Shown: positions 24,344 to 31,962, counted from the stretch's first letter. The stretch is DNA of 59,115 bases from Paenibacillus tianmuensis (GCF_900100345.1 NZ_FMTT01000038.1:1-59115); one strand, 5' to 3'. The notes: generated by a model from the letters alone, not told the origin. Translations and numbers: made by a program.

Positions 24344-25079
24344 GGACTTCCGCTCTCCTTTCTTCGCGCACTTGCTCCATAAAATAGTTCTCCAGCGTCG
24401 TCGGATTCGCGCCGCGGACAATATCCGCTACGAAATCTTCCCGAATCAGCCTTCCGTTATACAAAATGCCGATCCGGCTGCACAGCTGCTCCATCTCCGT
24501 AATCAGATGACTGGATAAGAAAAACGTAATGTGCTGCTCGCGGGCCAACCGGGCGATCAATTCGCGCATCTCCACCATGCCCTCAATATCGAGCCCGTTC
24601 GTCGGTTCATCCAGTATAAGCAGCTCCGGCTCGGACAGGATCGCCGCGGCCACGCCCAAACGCTGCTTCATGCCCAGCGAGTATTGGCTTACTTTCTCGT
24701 GCTTGAAGGCGGCGAGCCCGACCAGCTCCAGCACCTCGTCGATTCGTTTGCGGGGCAGCTGCGGGTAAAACCGGGCGGCGAGCTCCAAATTTTTGTAGCC
24801 GCTCATGTAATCGTAAGCGTCCGCCGTTTCGATAAGCACGCCCACCCTGCTCATCGCTTTCACGAAGTCGGCGGCCGCATCTTGCCCGAACAAGCGCACC
24901 TGCCCCCGGTCCGCCCGGCACAGTCCGGTAATGATTTTCATCACGGTCGTTTTGCCGGCTCCGTTCGGCCCGAAAAATCCGTAAATATCTCCGCGCTGCA
25001 CTTGCAGCGTAATATTTTCCACACCGCGCCGATTGGCGTAAATTTTGGTCAATCCGTTTAGCTCCAGGACAGCTTCCAT
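24336..25079 (-). CDS. ABC transporter ATPase (bacitracin/lantibiotic-resistance type)
   Basis: A 247-residue ATPase of the CcmA/BcrA group. Walker A Gly-Pro-Asn-Gly-Ala-Gly-Lys-Thr-Thr (about 37-45), Q-loop near 85, signature Tyr-Ser-Leu-Gly-Met-Lys-Gln-Arg (about 133), Walker B Leu-Leu-Ile-Leu-Asp-Glu-Pro-Thr-Asn-Gly-Leu-Asp (about 155-166), switch His in Ser-Ser-His-Leu. ATG with AAGGAG 8 nt upstream. It overlaps the permease gene, so the two are translated together. The operon order is secreted protein, ATPase, permease, kinase, regulator. Confidence 0.9.
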   Translation of the reverse strand: MEAVLELNGLTKIYANRRGVENITLQVQRGDIYGFFGPNGAGKTTVMKIITGLCRADRGQVRLFGQDAAADFVKAMSRVGVLIETADAYDYMSGYKNLELAARFYPQLPRKRIDEVLELVGLAAFKHEKVSQYSLGMKQRLGVAAAILSEPELLILDEPTNGLDIEGMVEMRELIARLAREQHITFFLSSHLITEMEQLCSRIGILYNGRLIREDFVADIVRGANPTTLENYFMEQVREERRAEVHA

Positions 25080-25173
25080 CGGCTCATCTCCTTATTCATC
25101 GAAGCTCAAGCTTTTGCACGAACGGCGAAGGACGGCTGTCAGGCCGCCCCTCGTCCCGCTGCGGCAATCGCGC

Positions 25174-26070
25174 TTATTGTTCGTGTTTTTTCACATCGAG
25201 TGTCTTCACTTGCTTGCCGTTCAGATCGATGTGGTCCGGCGTCGTGCCGTTGAAGTCGGACAGGCCGAAATCGGCGGCAACGACGACTTCGTGGGAAGCG
25301 CCTTGCGCATCCTTACCGCTGATCGTCAGCGTCATCTGCTGCTTCTCGATCCGGTTGTCTGCGTTGACTTTGGCCGCCAGATCGAACTTGTCGATCTTCA
25401 CGTCCTGCGTCAGCTTCGGCATGCTGTCGTGGAGTCCCTGGAGCTTATCGCCGAAAGGCTCTTGAACGCCTTTATGATGCCCCTCTGCGTTTGCAGCCTG
25501 CTTCACCACAAGCGATCCGATCGCATTCGCCACTGCCGGAATTTGGCTTCCGCTCAGCTGTATCGCGATGTTCTTCGTCCCGTCCGTCTGCGGCGACAAG
25601 GTGACATAATCCTTCAGATTGCCGACCAACGCATCGACGACATTCTCGACTTCGGCGCTAATGCCATCAGGAGCTTGCCCCCGGTGTTCGCCCGCTTTCC
25701 CCTTCCATTGCTTTCCTTCTATGACGTTGTAAACGTCGTTGTCGCTCGCTTTGACGATTTGCTTGCCATCCTGCCGGTAGAGATTAATTCCTTGACTTGC
25801 TCCGCCGCCGCTCAGGCTAATTTCCGCGCTCATTTCGTTCTTCGCCTTATCGTCTTTGACGGTCGACTGTACGTCGAGCAGCTTCGTTCCGTTATCCTTC
25901 ACCGACACATTCATTTGCTTCGTCACATTTTGTACCGCGAACGTTTGCTTGACGGCCGACTTGTAAGCGTCGTACCCTGGGGCGTCTCCAAGCCCCGCAT
26001 AGGCGGAACCGATCAGAAGCAAGCTTCCGACGGCTACGCTGACTCCGGTTAATGCGATTCGTTTGTTCAT
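25174..26070 (-). CDS. Secreted protein of unknown function heading the ABC/two-component operon
   Basis: A 298-residue protein. ATG 26070 has AAGGAGG upstream; 52 further in-frame codons upstream lack one. The signal peptide covers residues 1-27 (Lys-Arg, then a hydrophobic stretch ending Gly-Ser-Ala-Tyr-Ala), without a lipobox. The mature protein is beta-rich, with repeated Lys-Gln-x-Met-x-x-x-Val-Lys-Asp and Thr-Leu-Thr-Ile-Ser-Gly patterns, and ends in a charged tail. It resembles the outer-surface proteins found beside ABC/kinase modules in Paenibacillus, of unknown role. It might bind the ligand that the sensor or the transporter handles; this is inference from position only. Confidence 0.65.
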   Translation of the reverse strand: MNKRIALTGVSVAVGSLLLIGSAYAGLGDAPGYDAYKSAVKQTFAVQNVTKQMNVSVKDNGTKLLDVQSTVKDDKAKNEMSAEISLSGGGASQGINLYRQDGKQIVKASDNDVYNVIEGKQWKGKAGEHRGQAPDGISAEVENVVDALVGNLKDYVTLSPQTDGTKNIAIQLSGSQIPAVANAIGSLVVKQAANAEGHHKGVQEPFGDKLQGLHDSMPKLTQDVKIDKFDLAAKVNADNRIEKQQMTLTISGKDAQGASHEVVVAADFGLSDFNGTTPDHIDLNGKQVKTLDVKKHEQ

Positions 26071-26151
26071 GGGTTCTTCCTCCTTGGGATTGGGGTCTGA
26101 AAGCATCTCCGGCTTCCATAATTCCATCCTAACCGGAAGAGCTAAACATTC

Positions 26152-26177
26152 TAGAAAACGGAGATTAGCCGTTTCTA
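26152..26177. promoter_or_regulatory. Inverted repeat upstream of the secreted-protein operon
   Basis: TAGAAAACGG (26152-26161) and CCGTTTCTA (26169-26177) form a dyad with one unpaired A around a 7-bp spacer, about 80 bp before the ATG. It could be an operator or an mRNA hairpin. Confidence 0.4.
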
Positions 26178-26184
26178 AACAAAT

Positions 26185-26201
26185 CATTAAAACTTTATTA
26201 A
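26185..26201 (-). promoter_or_regulatory. OmpR/PhoP-type direct repeat, candidate autoregulatory site
   Basis: Minus strand: TTAATA (26201-26196), 5-bp spacer, TTAATG (26190-26185). Eleven-base-spaced TTAAY-like half sites are typical for OmpR-family regulators, and the operon below encodes one. Confidence 0.45.
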
Positions 26202-26239
26202 CCGGACGCCAAGCACCCCGATTCACTGCCAGGAATACG

Positions 26240-26267
26240 AAAAACTCCGGATCGCTCTGATCCGGAG
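26240..26267 (-). terminator. Terminator of the LD-carboxypeptidase gene
   Basis: Nine-bp perfect arms CTCCGGATC / GATCCGGAG (26245-26253 and 26259-26267), loop of 5, then TTTTT on the minus strand. Confidence 0.85.
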
Positions 26268-26339
26268 CCTGGGACTCATCGTCTACGATTTAATAAGACA
26301 CCGGCAATTTTGCCAGGTCTATCACACTGAAATGACCTT

Positions 26340-27272
26340 TCATATGTGCCGAATGCCAACCGCAGGTTCAAGCACAGTTAGCGTATTGTTGAACGTATTC
26401 AGGTTTACCATCGCCCCAATAGGAATAGCGGCCTTATAGTGACCGTGTCCGGTCGCGAGATTCGTCAGAAGGGGCTTGCCGAGAGGAACGACGAATTCGC
26501 TGATCACATCTTCGTAGGACTTGCCGTAGGCGGCCGGACAATCCGTGCATTCGCCCATCACGATGCCAAGACAGTCCTGAAACTTCCCGGCCAGCTTCAA
26601 ATGGTTCAGGTACCTGTATACCGTATTAGCCGGCTCGTGGGTTTCTTCCAGAAACAGCACCTTTCCCCTTGTATCGATCTCGTAAGGCGTACCCAACGTA
26701 TCGACCACGGAGGTCAGATTGCCGCCGACGATTGGTCCGGTGACATTCCCCGGCACACGGCTGACGAGTGGAACATTCGGCGGATTCAGAATGGGACGGT
26801 AAGAAGACAAGGACGATACGGCAGTAAAAAACTGGTCGAAATTATACGCGGGGGTTTCCGGTTTGAAATCAATCAGCATGAGGCTGTGAAAAGCGATAAG
26901 CCCGCTATAGTAATACAGTGCGTTCAGAAGAAACGTCACGTCGCTGTAGCCGGTAATAATTTTCGGATTGCTTTGGATGATGCCGAAATCGAGGTAAGGA
27001 AGCATACCCGCTACCCCTACGCCGCCGCGGGTGGGAAGAATCATATTAATCTGCGGATTGGCGAACATCATCATTAAGTCATACGCGCGCTCTTGGTCGG
27101 TACCGGCAAGAAAACCGTTACGGGTATACGCATACCGTCCCAATACGACCTGAAACCCCATCCCTCTCAACACTTGAACGCGCGCATCGATCACATCGGC
27201 CTCCAGCGGACTGCCCATGGCAACGACTCCGATGGTATCGCCTCTTTGCAGCGCAGGCGGTCTAATGGCCAT
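26340..27272 (-). CDS. LD-carboxypeptidase / MccF-like peptidase S66
   Basis: A 310-residue cytoplasmic serine peptidase. ATG 27272 follows AGGAAGGTGG. The Ser-Glu-His triad of family S66 is visible: nucleophile in Thr-Gly-Tyr-Ser-Asp-Val-Thr-Phe-Leu (about 108), Glu in Leu-Phe-Leu-Glu-Glu-Thr-His (about 210) and His in Thr-Gly-His-Gly-His-Tyr-Lys-Ala-Ala-Ile-Pro (about 280). Family members cleave the L-D bond of muropeptide tetrapeptides or inactivate microcin C-like compounds. It stands alone. A second S66 member (ykfA) lies in the dpp/ykf operon of this window, so this copy may have a different substrate, such as self-immunity or detoxification. Confidence 0.85.
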   Translation of the reverse strand: MAIRPPALQRGDTIGVVAMGSPLEADVIDARVQVLRGMGFQVVLGRYAYTRNGFLAGTDQERAYDLMMMFANPQINMILPTRGGVGVAGMLPYLDFGIIQSNPKIITGYSDVTFLLNALYYYSGLIAFHSLMLIDFKPETPAYNFDQFFTAVSSLSSYRPILNPPNVPLVSRVPGNVTGPIVGGNLTSVVDTLGTPYEIDTRGKVLFLEETHEPANTVYRYLNHLKLAGKFQDCLGIVMGECTDCPAAYGKSYEDVISEFVVPLGKPLLTNLATGHGHYKAAIPIGAMVNLNTFNNTLTVLEPAVGIRHI

Positions 27273-27492
27273 TATGCCACCTTCCTCTCCCAAAGCGTCG
27301 CGACTCCCGTCTTTTCAAGTATATGGGGGCACGTATCCCAGCATCCCTATTTTGCGTTGCAGATAAAAATGATTTATCAGAGGCTCTATGAGCGCTTTTT
27401 GCCCGTCCAACGGCAAACAGCCCGCAGGTCACCCTGCGAGCTTCGTCCCATGCCTATAACTCTTATTCCACCTTCCTTTATCCATCTGGCAA

Positions 27493-27504
27493 GACCCCGG
27501 GGTC
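27493..27504. promoter_or_regulatory. Perfect GC palindrome in the promoter of the MmcQ/YjbR gene
   Basis: GACCCCGGGGTC, 12 bp, perfectly symmetric, lies 7 bp upstream of a -10-like TACAAT (27511-27516). It could be an operator for a regulator of this gene. Confidence 0.35.
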
Positions 27505-27553
27505 ATACGTTACAATAAAGAGTAAACAGCGTGTCTCAAGGAGTGGTTAACTT

Positions 27554-27916
27554 ATGATCGATCATGCCCGTCTTACAGAATACGGACTGAAGAAGCCCGG
27601 AACGAGCCTCAAGCATCCTTTCGACCCGGACCTGCCCGTTCTGTTCGTCGGCGACAAAATGTTCGCTCTGCTCGGCACCCATCAAGGCATCCCGAGCATC
27701 AGTCTGAAATGCGATCCCGACAACGTCTGGATCGTACGGCAAACGTATCCGACCGCCGTGCTTCCCGGCTATCATATGAACAAGCGGCACTGGAACACGG
27801 TCGTGCTGAACGGCCAAGTTCCGGATACCGAAGTACTGGACATGCTGGAGGAATCGTACCAGCTTGTATACCGCAAGCTGACCAGAGCCGTGAAAGAAGC
27901 GATCAATGCCGGTTGA
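27554..27916 (+). CDS. MmcQ/YjbR-family protein
   Basis: A 120-residue soluble protein of the CyaY-like MmcQ/YjbR fold. Typical features are the early Lys-His-Pro-Phe, the beta hairpin Leu-Phe-Val-Gly-Asp-Lys-Met-Phe-Ala-Leu, Ile-Ser-Leu-Lys-Cys-Asp-Pro, the central Pro-Gly-Tyr-His-Met-Asn-Lys-Arg-His-Trp-Asn-Thr-Val, and the C-terminal helix Glu-Glu-Ser-Tyr-Gln-Leu-Val. Members are often annotated as DNA-binding, though the biochemical role is poorly defined. AAGGAG lies about 11 nt upstream. It is a single gene with a -10-like TACAAT and a 12-bp palindrome upstream, and a long imperfect stem-loop follows it. Confidence 0.85.
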   Translation: MIDHARLTEYGLKKPGTSLKHPFDPDLPVLFVGDKMFALLGTHQGIPSISLKCDPDNVWIVRQTYPTAVLPGYHMNKRHWNTVVLNGQVPDTEVLDMLEESYQLVYRKLTRAVKEAINAG

Positions 27917-27952
27917 CGAAAACGAAACAAACCGCTTAAAACCAGGCATCCC

Positions 27953-28012
27953 GGCTGCCGCAAAATGGGTCCACAGGACTTCTCCCCTCAGGACCCATTG
28001 CACCTGGCAGCC
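27953..28012. repeat. Nested inverted repeats between convergent genes
   Basis: GGCTGCC (27953-27959) pairs with GGCAGCC (28006-28012), and inside it AATGGGTCC (27964-27972) pairs with GGACCCATT (27991-27999). No T run follows. It separates the MmcQ/YjbR gene from the convergent lacI-type gene. Confidence 0.5.
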
Positions 28013-28120
28013 GCCTCTCCTCATCAACGATCATTCGAGATACCTTTCCTGCCCGTAAATTAACACATATAAATGAAAAACAGCACCCGGTCGGATGCCG
28101 CTGCTGCACAATTCCGATCC

Positions 28121-29116
28121 TCACGCCTTAAGCGCAGCCGTCGATTCCCTGACGACCAGCTCGGGCTTCCATTCGACCGTCACGCTGGCCGTCGAGCCGT
28201 CTCCGATCCATTTCAACAACAGTTCTACGGAGCTCTGACCGATGCTTTCCGCCGGCTGGCGAACGGTCGTCAAGTAGGGACGAAGACGGGACGCAATATA
28301 TTGATCGTCATATCCGACAACCGACATCGCTTCCGGCACCCTCATCCCTTTCTCCGCCAAAGCGTTTACGATCCCGACCGCGATATAATCGTCGCCGGCG
28401 AATACGGCCGTAGGCAGCTTCCCGCTCTCGATCCATGACTTTGCCGTATCGTAGCCGAAACCGATTTCGTATTCCCCTTGCACCACGGCGAACGGAGAAA
28501 GTCCCTCCTCCCGGAGCGCATCCAAAAAGCCTCTCTTTCGCTCCCGCGTACTCAAAAAATATTCCGGCCCGCATACGTGGGCGATCGAGGTATGGCCTAG
28601 CGAGAGCAAGTGCTTCGCCGCTTCGTAGCCTCCGTAATAATTATCCGTCAACACCGAAGGGACCATGTGATCCCGTCTTTGATTATCGATGAGCACGAAC
28701 GGAATACTCCGTTTTTTCAATTGGGCGATATATTGCTCCTCTTCCGGCAAAGACATCAGAATCAGGCCATCGACCCGGTCTTCGTGCATCAAATCGTGTC
28801 TTTCGCTGGAACGAACATCGTTCGAGACGGAAAGCGCCAGAAAATAACCATACCGGGCAAGCGTGCGGTTGATTTCGTTGACGACCGACTCAAAAAAGCG
28901 ATCATGCAGCGCAGTCATGATCAAACCGATGATGCGGGTATGACCCCGGGCCAGACTTTGCGCGGCGGCATGAGGCCGGTAATCCAAAGCCTCGATGGCG
29001 TCCAGCACCTTTCGCCGGTTTTTCTCCCGTACGTTGGCCGTATTGTTTAACACCCGGGATACGGTCACCACCGACAATCCGCAATGTCTGGCCACGTCGT
29101 ATATGCTTGCTTTCAT
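28121..29116 (-). CDS. LacI-family transcriptional regulator
   Basis: A 331-residue regulator. Residues 1-55 form the LacI helix-turn-helix and hinge (Ile-Tyr-Asp-Val-Ala-Arg-His-Cys-Gly-Leu-Ser-Val-Val-Thr-Val-Ser-Arg-Val-Leu-Asn). Residues 60-325 form the sugar-binding-protein-like domain (Ile-Ile-Gly-Leu-Ile, Asp-Gly-Leu-Ile-Leu-Met, Asp-Asp-Tyr-Ile-Ala-Val-Gly, Val-Gly-Tyr-Asp-Asp). The start is ATG 29116 with AAGGAG upstream. A TTAAA-CCGC-TTTAA dyad 33 bp upstream resembles LacI/GalR operators and suggests autoregulation. No sugar gene is adjacent, so its regulon lies elsewhere or is global. Confidence 0.9.
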   Translation of the reverse strand: MKASIYDVARHCGLSVVTVSRVLNNTANVREKNRRKVLDAIEALDYRPHAAAQSLARGHTRIIGLIMTALHDRFFESVVNEINRTLARYGYFLALSVSNDVRSSERHDLMHEDRVDGLILMSLPEEEQYIAQLKKRSIPFVLIDNQRRDHMVPSVLTDNYYGGYEAAKHLLSLGHTSIAHVCGPEYFLSTRERKRGFLDALREEGLSPFAVVQGEYEIGFGYDTAKSWIESGKLPTAVFAGDDYIAVGIVNALAEKGMRVPEAMSVVGYDDQYIASRLRPYLTTVRQPAESIGQSSVELLLKWIGDGSTASVTVEWKPELVVRESTAALKA

Positions 29117-29148
29117 GGGGCAGGCTCCTTCCGATACGCGCTGTAAAA

Positions 29149-29162
29149 ATTAAACCGCTTTA
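29149..29162. promoter_or_regulatory. LacI-type operator candidate
   Basis: TTAAACCGCTTTAA: perfect TTAAA/TTTAA arms around CCGC, 33 bp upstream of the lacI-family ATG. A similar AAACCGCTTAAA occurs at 27929-27940, downstream of the gene. Confidence 0.5.
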
Positions 29163-29431
29163 ACTTTTGGAATAGGCAAATCGTATCGCTGGATGTCGGC
29201 ATGAAATGACATATATTTAAGGAAAATATAACAATACTTTACTTTTGTAAACCTATATTACCATCCTCCCCCTTCGATAGCAATGTGTTTTTTGAATGAT
29301 CCGGTCGTTGGACAGCACCGCGCCTGTCGGACCACCCGCTAAGCAGTGCAGTGATCGAGCGGAAGACGGGCTGCCATCATTTTCTTCCGCCACGAAAGCA
29401 AAAAACGCTTTTCTCTTTCGCCGAATTATTT
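29163..29431. other. Intergenic region, no gene seen
   Basis: AT-rich first half, then a GC-richer half containing an inverted repeat GCGGAAGA (29359-29366) / TCTTCCGC (29383-29390). No open frame with a ribosome binding site was found. Confidence 0.5.
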
Positions 29432-29459
29432 TGCAGCATGGCCGTTTGGCTTTATAATA
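29432..29459 (+). promoter_or_regulatory. Promoter of the metallo-hydrolase gene
   Basis: -35 TTGCAG (29432-29437), 16-bp spacer, -10 TATAAT (29454-29459), 42 bp upstream of the ATG. Confidence 0.7.
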
Positions 29460-29501
29460 CGTTAGTAAGCAAATGCAGAAAACAATGGAGGTACCATTCC
29501 C

Positions 29502-30275
29502 ATGGAAATTCAACTCATTCGAAACGCAACGCATTATATCGAATTCGGCGGAAAGAAGCTGCTTATCGATCCGATGCTAAGTCCGGCCGGAGCTATGCCT
29601 CCCTTCCCGAATACGCCGAATTCTTTTCCAAACCCAACCGTGAATCTAAAAGTTTCCATATCCCATCTGCTGCAAGCCGACGCCGTCCTGCTTACCCATA
29701 GCCACCCGGATCATTTCGACGCCGTCGCGGCGGCCTTGCTGCCGAAGGATATCGTCTTTTTCTGCCAGCCTGAGGATGCCGGGATGATTCGGGATCAGGG
29801 CTTTCGGGACGTGCGGCCCGTTGAAACGGGCGTAGAGTGGGATTCCGTCAGCATCGTACGCACCTCCGGTCAGCATGGCACGGGCGAGATCGCCAAGCAG
29901 ATAGGGCCGGTGTCCGGCTTTGTGTTGAATGCGCCTGGCGAGCCCGTTCTTTATATTGCCGGCGATACAATCTGGTGCCCGGAGGTGGAGCAAGCCTTGA
30001 TACAGCATAAGCCAGACGTCGTCGTGCTGTTCGGAGGCAGCGCGGAGTTCCTGCAGGGCGGACCGATTACAATGAACGAAGCGGATGTGGCGAAGGTCGC
30101 GAGCACCGTACCGGACGCTCAAGTTATCGTGGCTCATATGGAGGCTCTGAACCACTGCCTTCTGCGGAGAGAGGATTTAAGAGCGTATGTTGCCGGGCTC
30201 GGTCTCTCAGAAAGAGTCCGTGTTCCGGAGGATGGAGAGTCCATCCGCTTCCATCCGTCCTCCTCGCACACGTAA
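29502..30275 (+). CDS. Metallo-beta-lactamase-fold hydrolase (UlaG-like)
   Basis: A 257-residue soluble enzyme. The metal-binding signature His-Ser-His-Pro-Asp-His lies at about 66-71, followed by His in Gly-Gln-His-Gly-Thr (about 125), Ala-Gly-Asp-Thr-Ile-Trp (about 152) and a late His in Ile-Val-Ala-His-Met-Glu-Ala (about 212). This is the set of two-metal ligands expected for the fold. The early Leu-Leu-Ile-Asp-Pro-Met-Leu is typical of the UlaG/YtkL subgroup (beta-lactamase superfamily domain 3). The substrate is unknown. Good TGGAGG site. The Lrp-type regulator 78 bp downstream has its own promoter. Confidence 0.85.
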   Translation: MEIQLIRNATHYIEFGGKKLLIDPMLSPAGAMPPFPNTPNSFPNPTVNLKVSISHLLQADAVLLTHSHPDHFDAVAAALLPKDIVFFCQPEDAGMIRDQGFRDVRPVETGVEWDSVSIVRTSGQHGTGEIAKQIGPVSGFVLNAPGEPVLYIAGDTIWCPEVEQALIQHKPDVVVLFGGSAEFLQGGPITMNEADVAKVASTVPDAQVIVAHMEALNHCLLRREDLRAYVAGLGLSERVRVPEDGESIRFHPSSSHT

Positions 30276-30287
30276 TAGAGGAAGCCT

Positions 30288-30316
30288 TGTTTCTGGCGGA
30301 CGGACACGGTACAATC
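30288..30316 (+). promoter_or_regulatory. Promoter of the Lrp/AsnC-type gene
   Basis: -35 TTGTTT (30288-30293), 17-bp spacer, -10 TACAAT (30311-30316), 37 bp upstream of the ATG. Confidence 0.6.
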
Positions 30317-30352
30317 GGTTTGAGCAAACTTCCATAACAAGCAGGTGTATTC

Positions 30353-30769
30353 ATGGAACTGGATCAAACCGATATTGAGATTATCCGCCTTCTCCGACAA
30401 AATGCCCGTATCCAGTGGAAGGAGATCGGGGAAAACGTATTTCTTTCGGGGCAAGCGGTCGGAAACCGGATCAAACGGCTGGAAGACCTGGGAATCATTC
30501 AAGCCTATACCGTTCAGTTGAACGAGGAAAAAATGGGCCGCCCCGTTCTTGCCTTCATCACCGTATTTATGAAATCAACGAATCACAGCGGCTTCGAGAG
30601 CTTTCTTCAGGAACAAGAGGCGGTGATCGAAGCTTACCGCGTCAGCGGCGAAGGGTGCTATACGGTTAAAGCTGCCGTACTGGACTCCGCCGCTTTGAAC
30701 GTTTTGCTGGATGCGATCCTCCAGTACGGTAATTACAAGGTTAACCTTGCCATCGGAAAAGTAAAGTAG
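30353..30769 (+). CDS. Lrp/AsnC-family transcriptional regulator
   Basis: A 138-residue protein. The N-terminal helix-turn-helix covers about 3-60 (Leu-Asp-Gln-Thr-Asp-Ile-Glu-Ile-Ile-Arg-Leu-Leu-Arg-Gln-Asn-Ala-Arg ... Val-Gly-Asn-Arg-Ile-Lys-Arg-Leu-Glu). The C-terminal RAM effector domain covers about 65-136 (Val-Leu-Ala-Phe-Ile-Thr-Val-Phe, Arg-Val-Ser-Gly-Glu-Gly-Cys-Tyr-Thr-Val-Lys). It is shorter than typical Lrp (about 160) but has both domains. It probably responds to an amino acid. It has its own promoter and a GC-rich terminator-like hairpin after it. Confidence 0.88.
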   Translation: MELDQTDIEIIRLLRQNARIQWKEIGENVFLSGQAVGNRIKRLEDLGIIQAYTVQLNEEKMGRPVLAFITVFMKSTNHSGFESFLQEQEAVIEAYRVSGEGCYTVKAAVLDSAALNVLLDAILQYGNYKVNLAIGKVK

Positions 30770-30786
30770 ACGGTGTTTCATCGCCA

Positions 30787-30813
30787 ATCACGCCCCGAAA
30801 TGCGGGGCGTGAT
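30787..30813 (+). terminator. Hairpin after the Lrp-type gene
   Basis: Perfect 11-bp stem ATCACGCCCCG / CGGGGCGTGAT (30787-30797 and 30803-30813) with loop AAATG. No T run follows, so termination may be weak. Confidence 0.6.
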
Positions 30814-30817
30814 ACTG

Positions 30818-30946
30818 TATAATAAAAAGAGAGCCGTGCGCCAACACGACTCCCACACAATAGCCGCTTTTAAGGGCGGTGGCTAAGCAGAATAAGAATT
30901 GATCATGAATCGACCGCAGCCTATACATAGGGCGGTCTATTTCTTT
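30818..30946 (+). ncRNA. Candidate RatA-type antisense RNA (type I antitoxin), orphan
   Basis: A -10-like TATAAT (30818-30823) is followed by GAGAGCCGTGCGCCAACACG and a structured stretch with GGGCGGTGGCTAAGCAGAAT. It ends in a terminator with arms GACCGC / GCGGTC (inner CCTAT/ATAGG) and TATTTCTTTTT. This layout and these words recall the antisense RNAs that oppose small holin-like toxins in bacilli (TxpA/RatA and relatives). On the opposite strand, where the toxin should lie, only a short frame ending Asp-Lys-Lys-Lys-stop exists, without a membrane helix. I therefore infer an orphaned antitoxin RNA. The RNA start was not verified. Confidence 0.45.
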
Positions 30947-30987
30947 TTGTCTTGGATAAATCGCGTCATTCTATTGTGATTACATAG

Positions 30988-31011
30988 AAAAAAGAGGCGA
31001 TTTCTCGCCCC
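30988..31011 (-). terminator. Terminator of the qox operon
   Basis: Minus strand GGGGCGA-GAAA-TCGCCTC (7 bp with one G-T pair) followed by TTTTTTC, 6 bp past the qoxD stop. Confidence 0.8.
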
Positions 31012-31016
31012 TTGCC

Positions 31017-31349
31017 TCAATGCGCTACCGCATTGTAAGTCATAATCCAGATCGAGCCTGCGACGATCGTCAGCAGAATGATCATGCCCAGCAGCAGCGC
31101 CATCATGTTCCAGCGGGCATTCTCGCCTTCGCGCAAGTGCATGAAGAAGATAAGCTGCACGGCGAACTGAAGGATCGCCATCACAAGAATAATGACCAGT
31201 GTCGCCGTCTTGCTCAGCATGCTGTTCATCACGATGGTAATCGGAATGATCGTCAAGATGATCGAAAGCACGAACCCGATCGTATAAGACTTCAGCGAGC
31301 CATGGGAGCCGTGCTGATCATGCGAAGAAGCTCCATGCGAATTCCCCAT
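31017..31349 (-). CDS. qoxD: Menaquinol oxidase subunit IV
   Basis: A 110-residue membrane protein with a His-rich cytoplasmic start and three helices (about 22-42, 50-70 and 83-105). It has the CyoD/QoxD signature Leu-Gln-Phe-Ala-Val-Gln-Leu-Ile-Phe-Phe-Met-His-Leu. Subunit IV assists assembly of the haem-copper quinol oxidase. It starts 1 bp after the qoxC stop and closes the operon qoxABCD. Subunit II lacks the CuA ligands, so the complex is a quinol oxidase and not a cytochrome c oxidase. Confidence 0.9.
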   Translation of the reverse strand: MGNSHGASSHDQHGSHGSLKSYTIGFVLSIILTIIPITIVMNSMLSKTATLVIILVMAILQFAVQLIFFMHLREGENARWNMMALLLGMIILLTIVAGSIWIMTYNAVAH

Positions 31350-31350
31350 C

Positions 31351-31962
31351 TTACATCACCCCCATCAAGTAGACGACCGTGAGGACGAAAATCCAGACGA
31401 CGTCAAGAAAGTGCCAGTACAAGCTGAGATTTTCCACTTTGCGCTTGGTGACGGGAGTAATACCGCGTTTGCGGAGCTGAAGCATGAGCCCAATCATCCA
31501 CACCAAGCCAAGCGATACGTGCAAGCCGTGCGTTCCTACCAAGGTGTAGAACGCGGATAGAAAAGCGCTCGTGGTAATCGTCGCGCCCTCATTCACCATG
31601 TGCACGAACTCCATCACTTCCAGCGTGATGAACGCCGCGCCGAGCAGTGCCGTAACCGCAAGCCAGCCGAGCAGTTGCTGCTTGTTGCCGCGATGCATCG
31701 CAAGCACCGCAAGCCCGCTCGTAAAGCTGCTCGTCAACAGGATGAACGTTTCGGCAATAATGCCCGGCATTTGAAACAGTTCCTCAGGCGTCGGTCCCGC
31801 ATTCGTATTGCCGCGAAGAACGATATAGGTGGCAAACAACGTGCCGAATAAAATAACGTCCGTAATCAGAAAGAGCCAAAAGCCGAACGTCTTCATCGAC
31901 TCCTGATCGTGATGACCGTGGTCGTGAGCGTCATGTCCGTGATTTGCCGACGTGTGTGCCAT
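31351..31962 (-). CDS. qoxC: Menaquinol oxidase subunit III
   Basis: A 203-residue membrane protein with five helices, the short CoxC form of quinol oxidases. A His-rich N-terminus is followed by Phe-Gly-Phe-Trp-Leu-Phe-Leu-Ile-Thr-Asp. Family residues near the end are Gly-Thr-His-Gly-Leu-His-Val and Leu-Tyr-Trp-His-Phe-Leu-Asp-Val-Val-Trp. Its ATG overlaps the qoxB stop (TAATG), so translation is coupled. Part of the membrane complex that reduces O2 at the end of aerobic respiration. Confidence 0.92.
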   Translation of the reverse strand: MAHTSANHGHDAHDHGHHDQESMKTFGFWLFLITDVILFGTLFATYIVLRGNTNAGPTPEELFQMPGIIAETFILLTSSFTSGLAVLAMHRGNKQQLLGWLAVTALLGAAFITLEVMEFVHMVNEGATITTSAFLSAFYTLVGTHGLHVSLGLVWMIGLMLQLRKRGITPVTKRKVENLSLYWHFLDVVWIFVLTVVYLMGVM

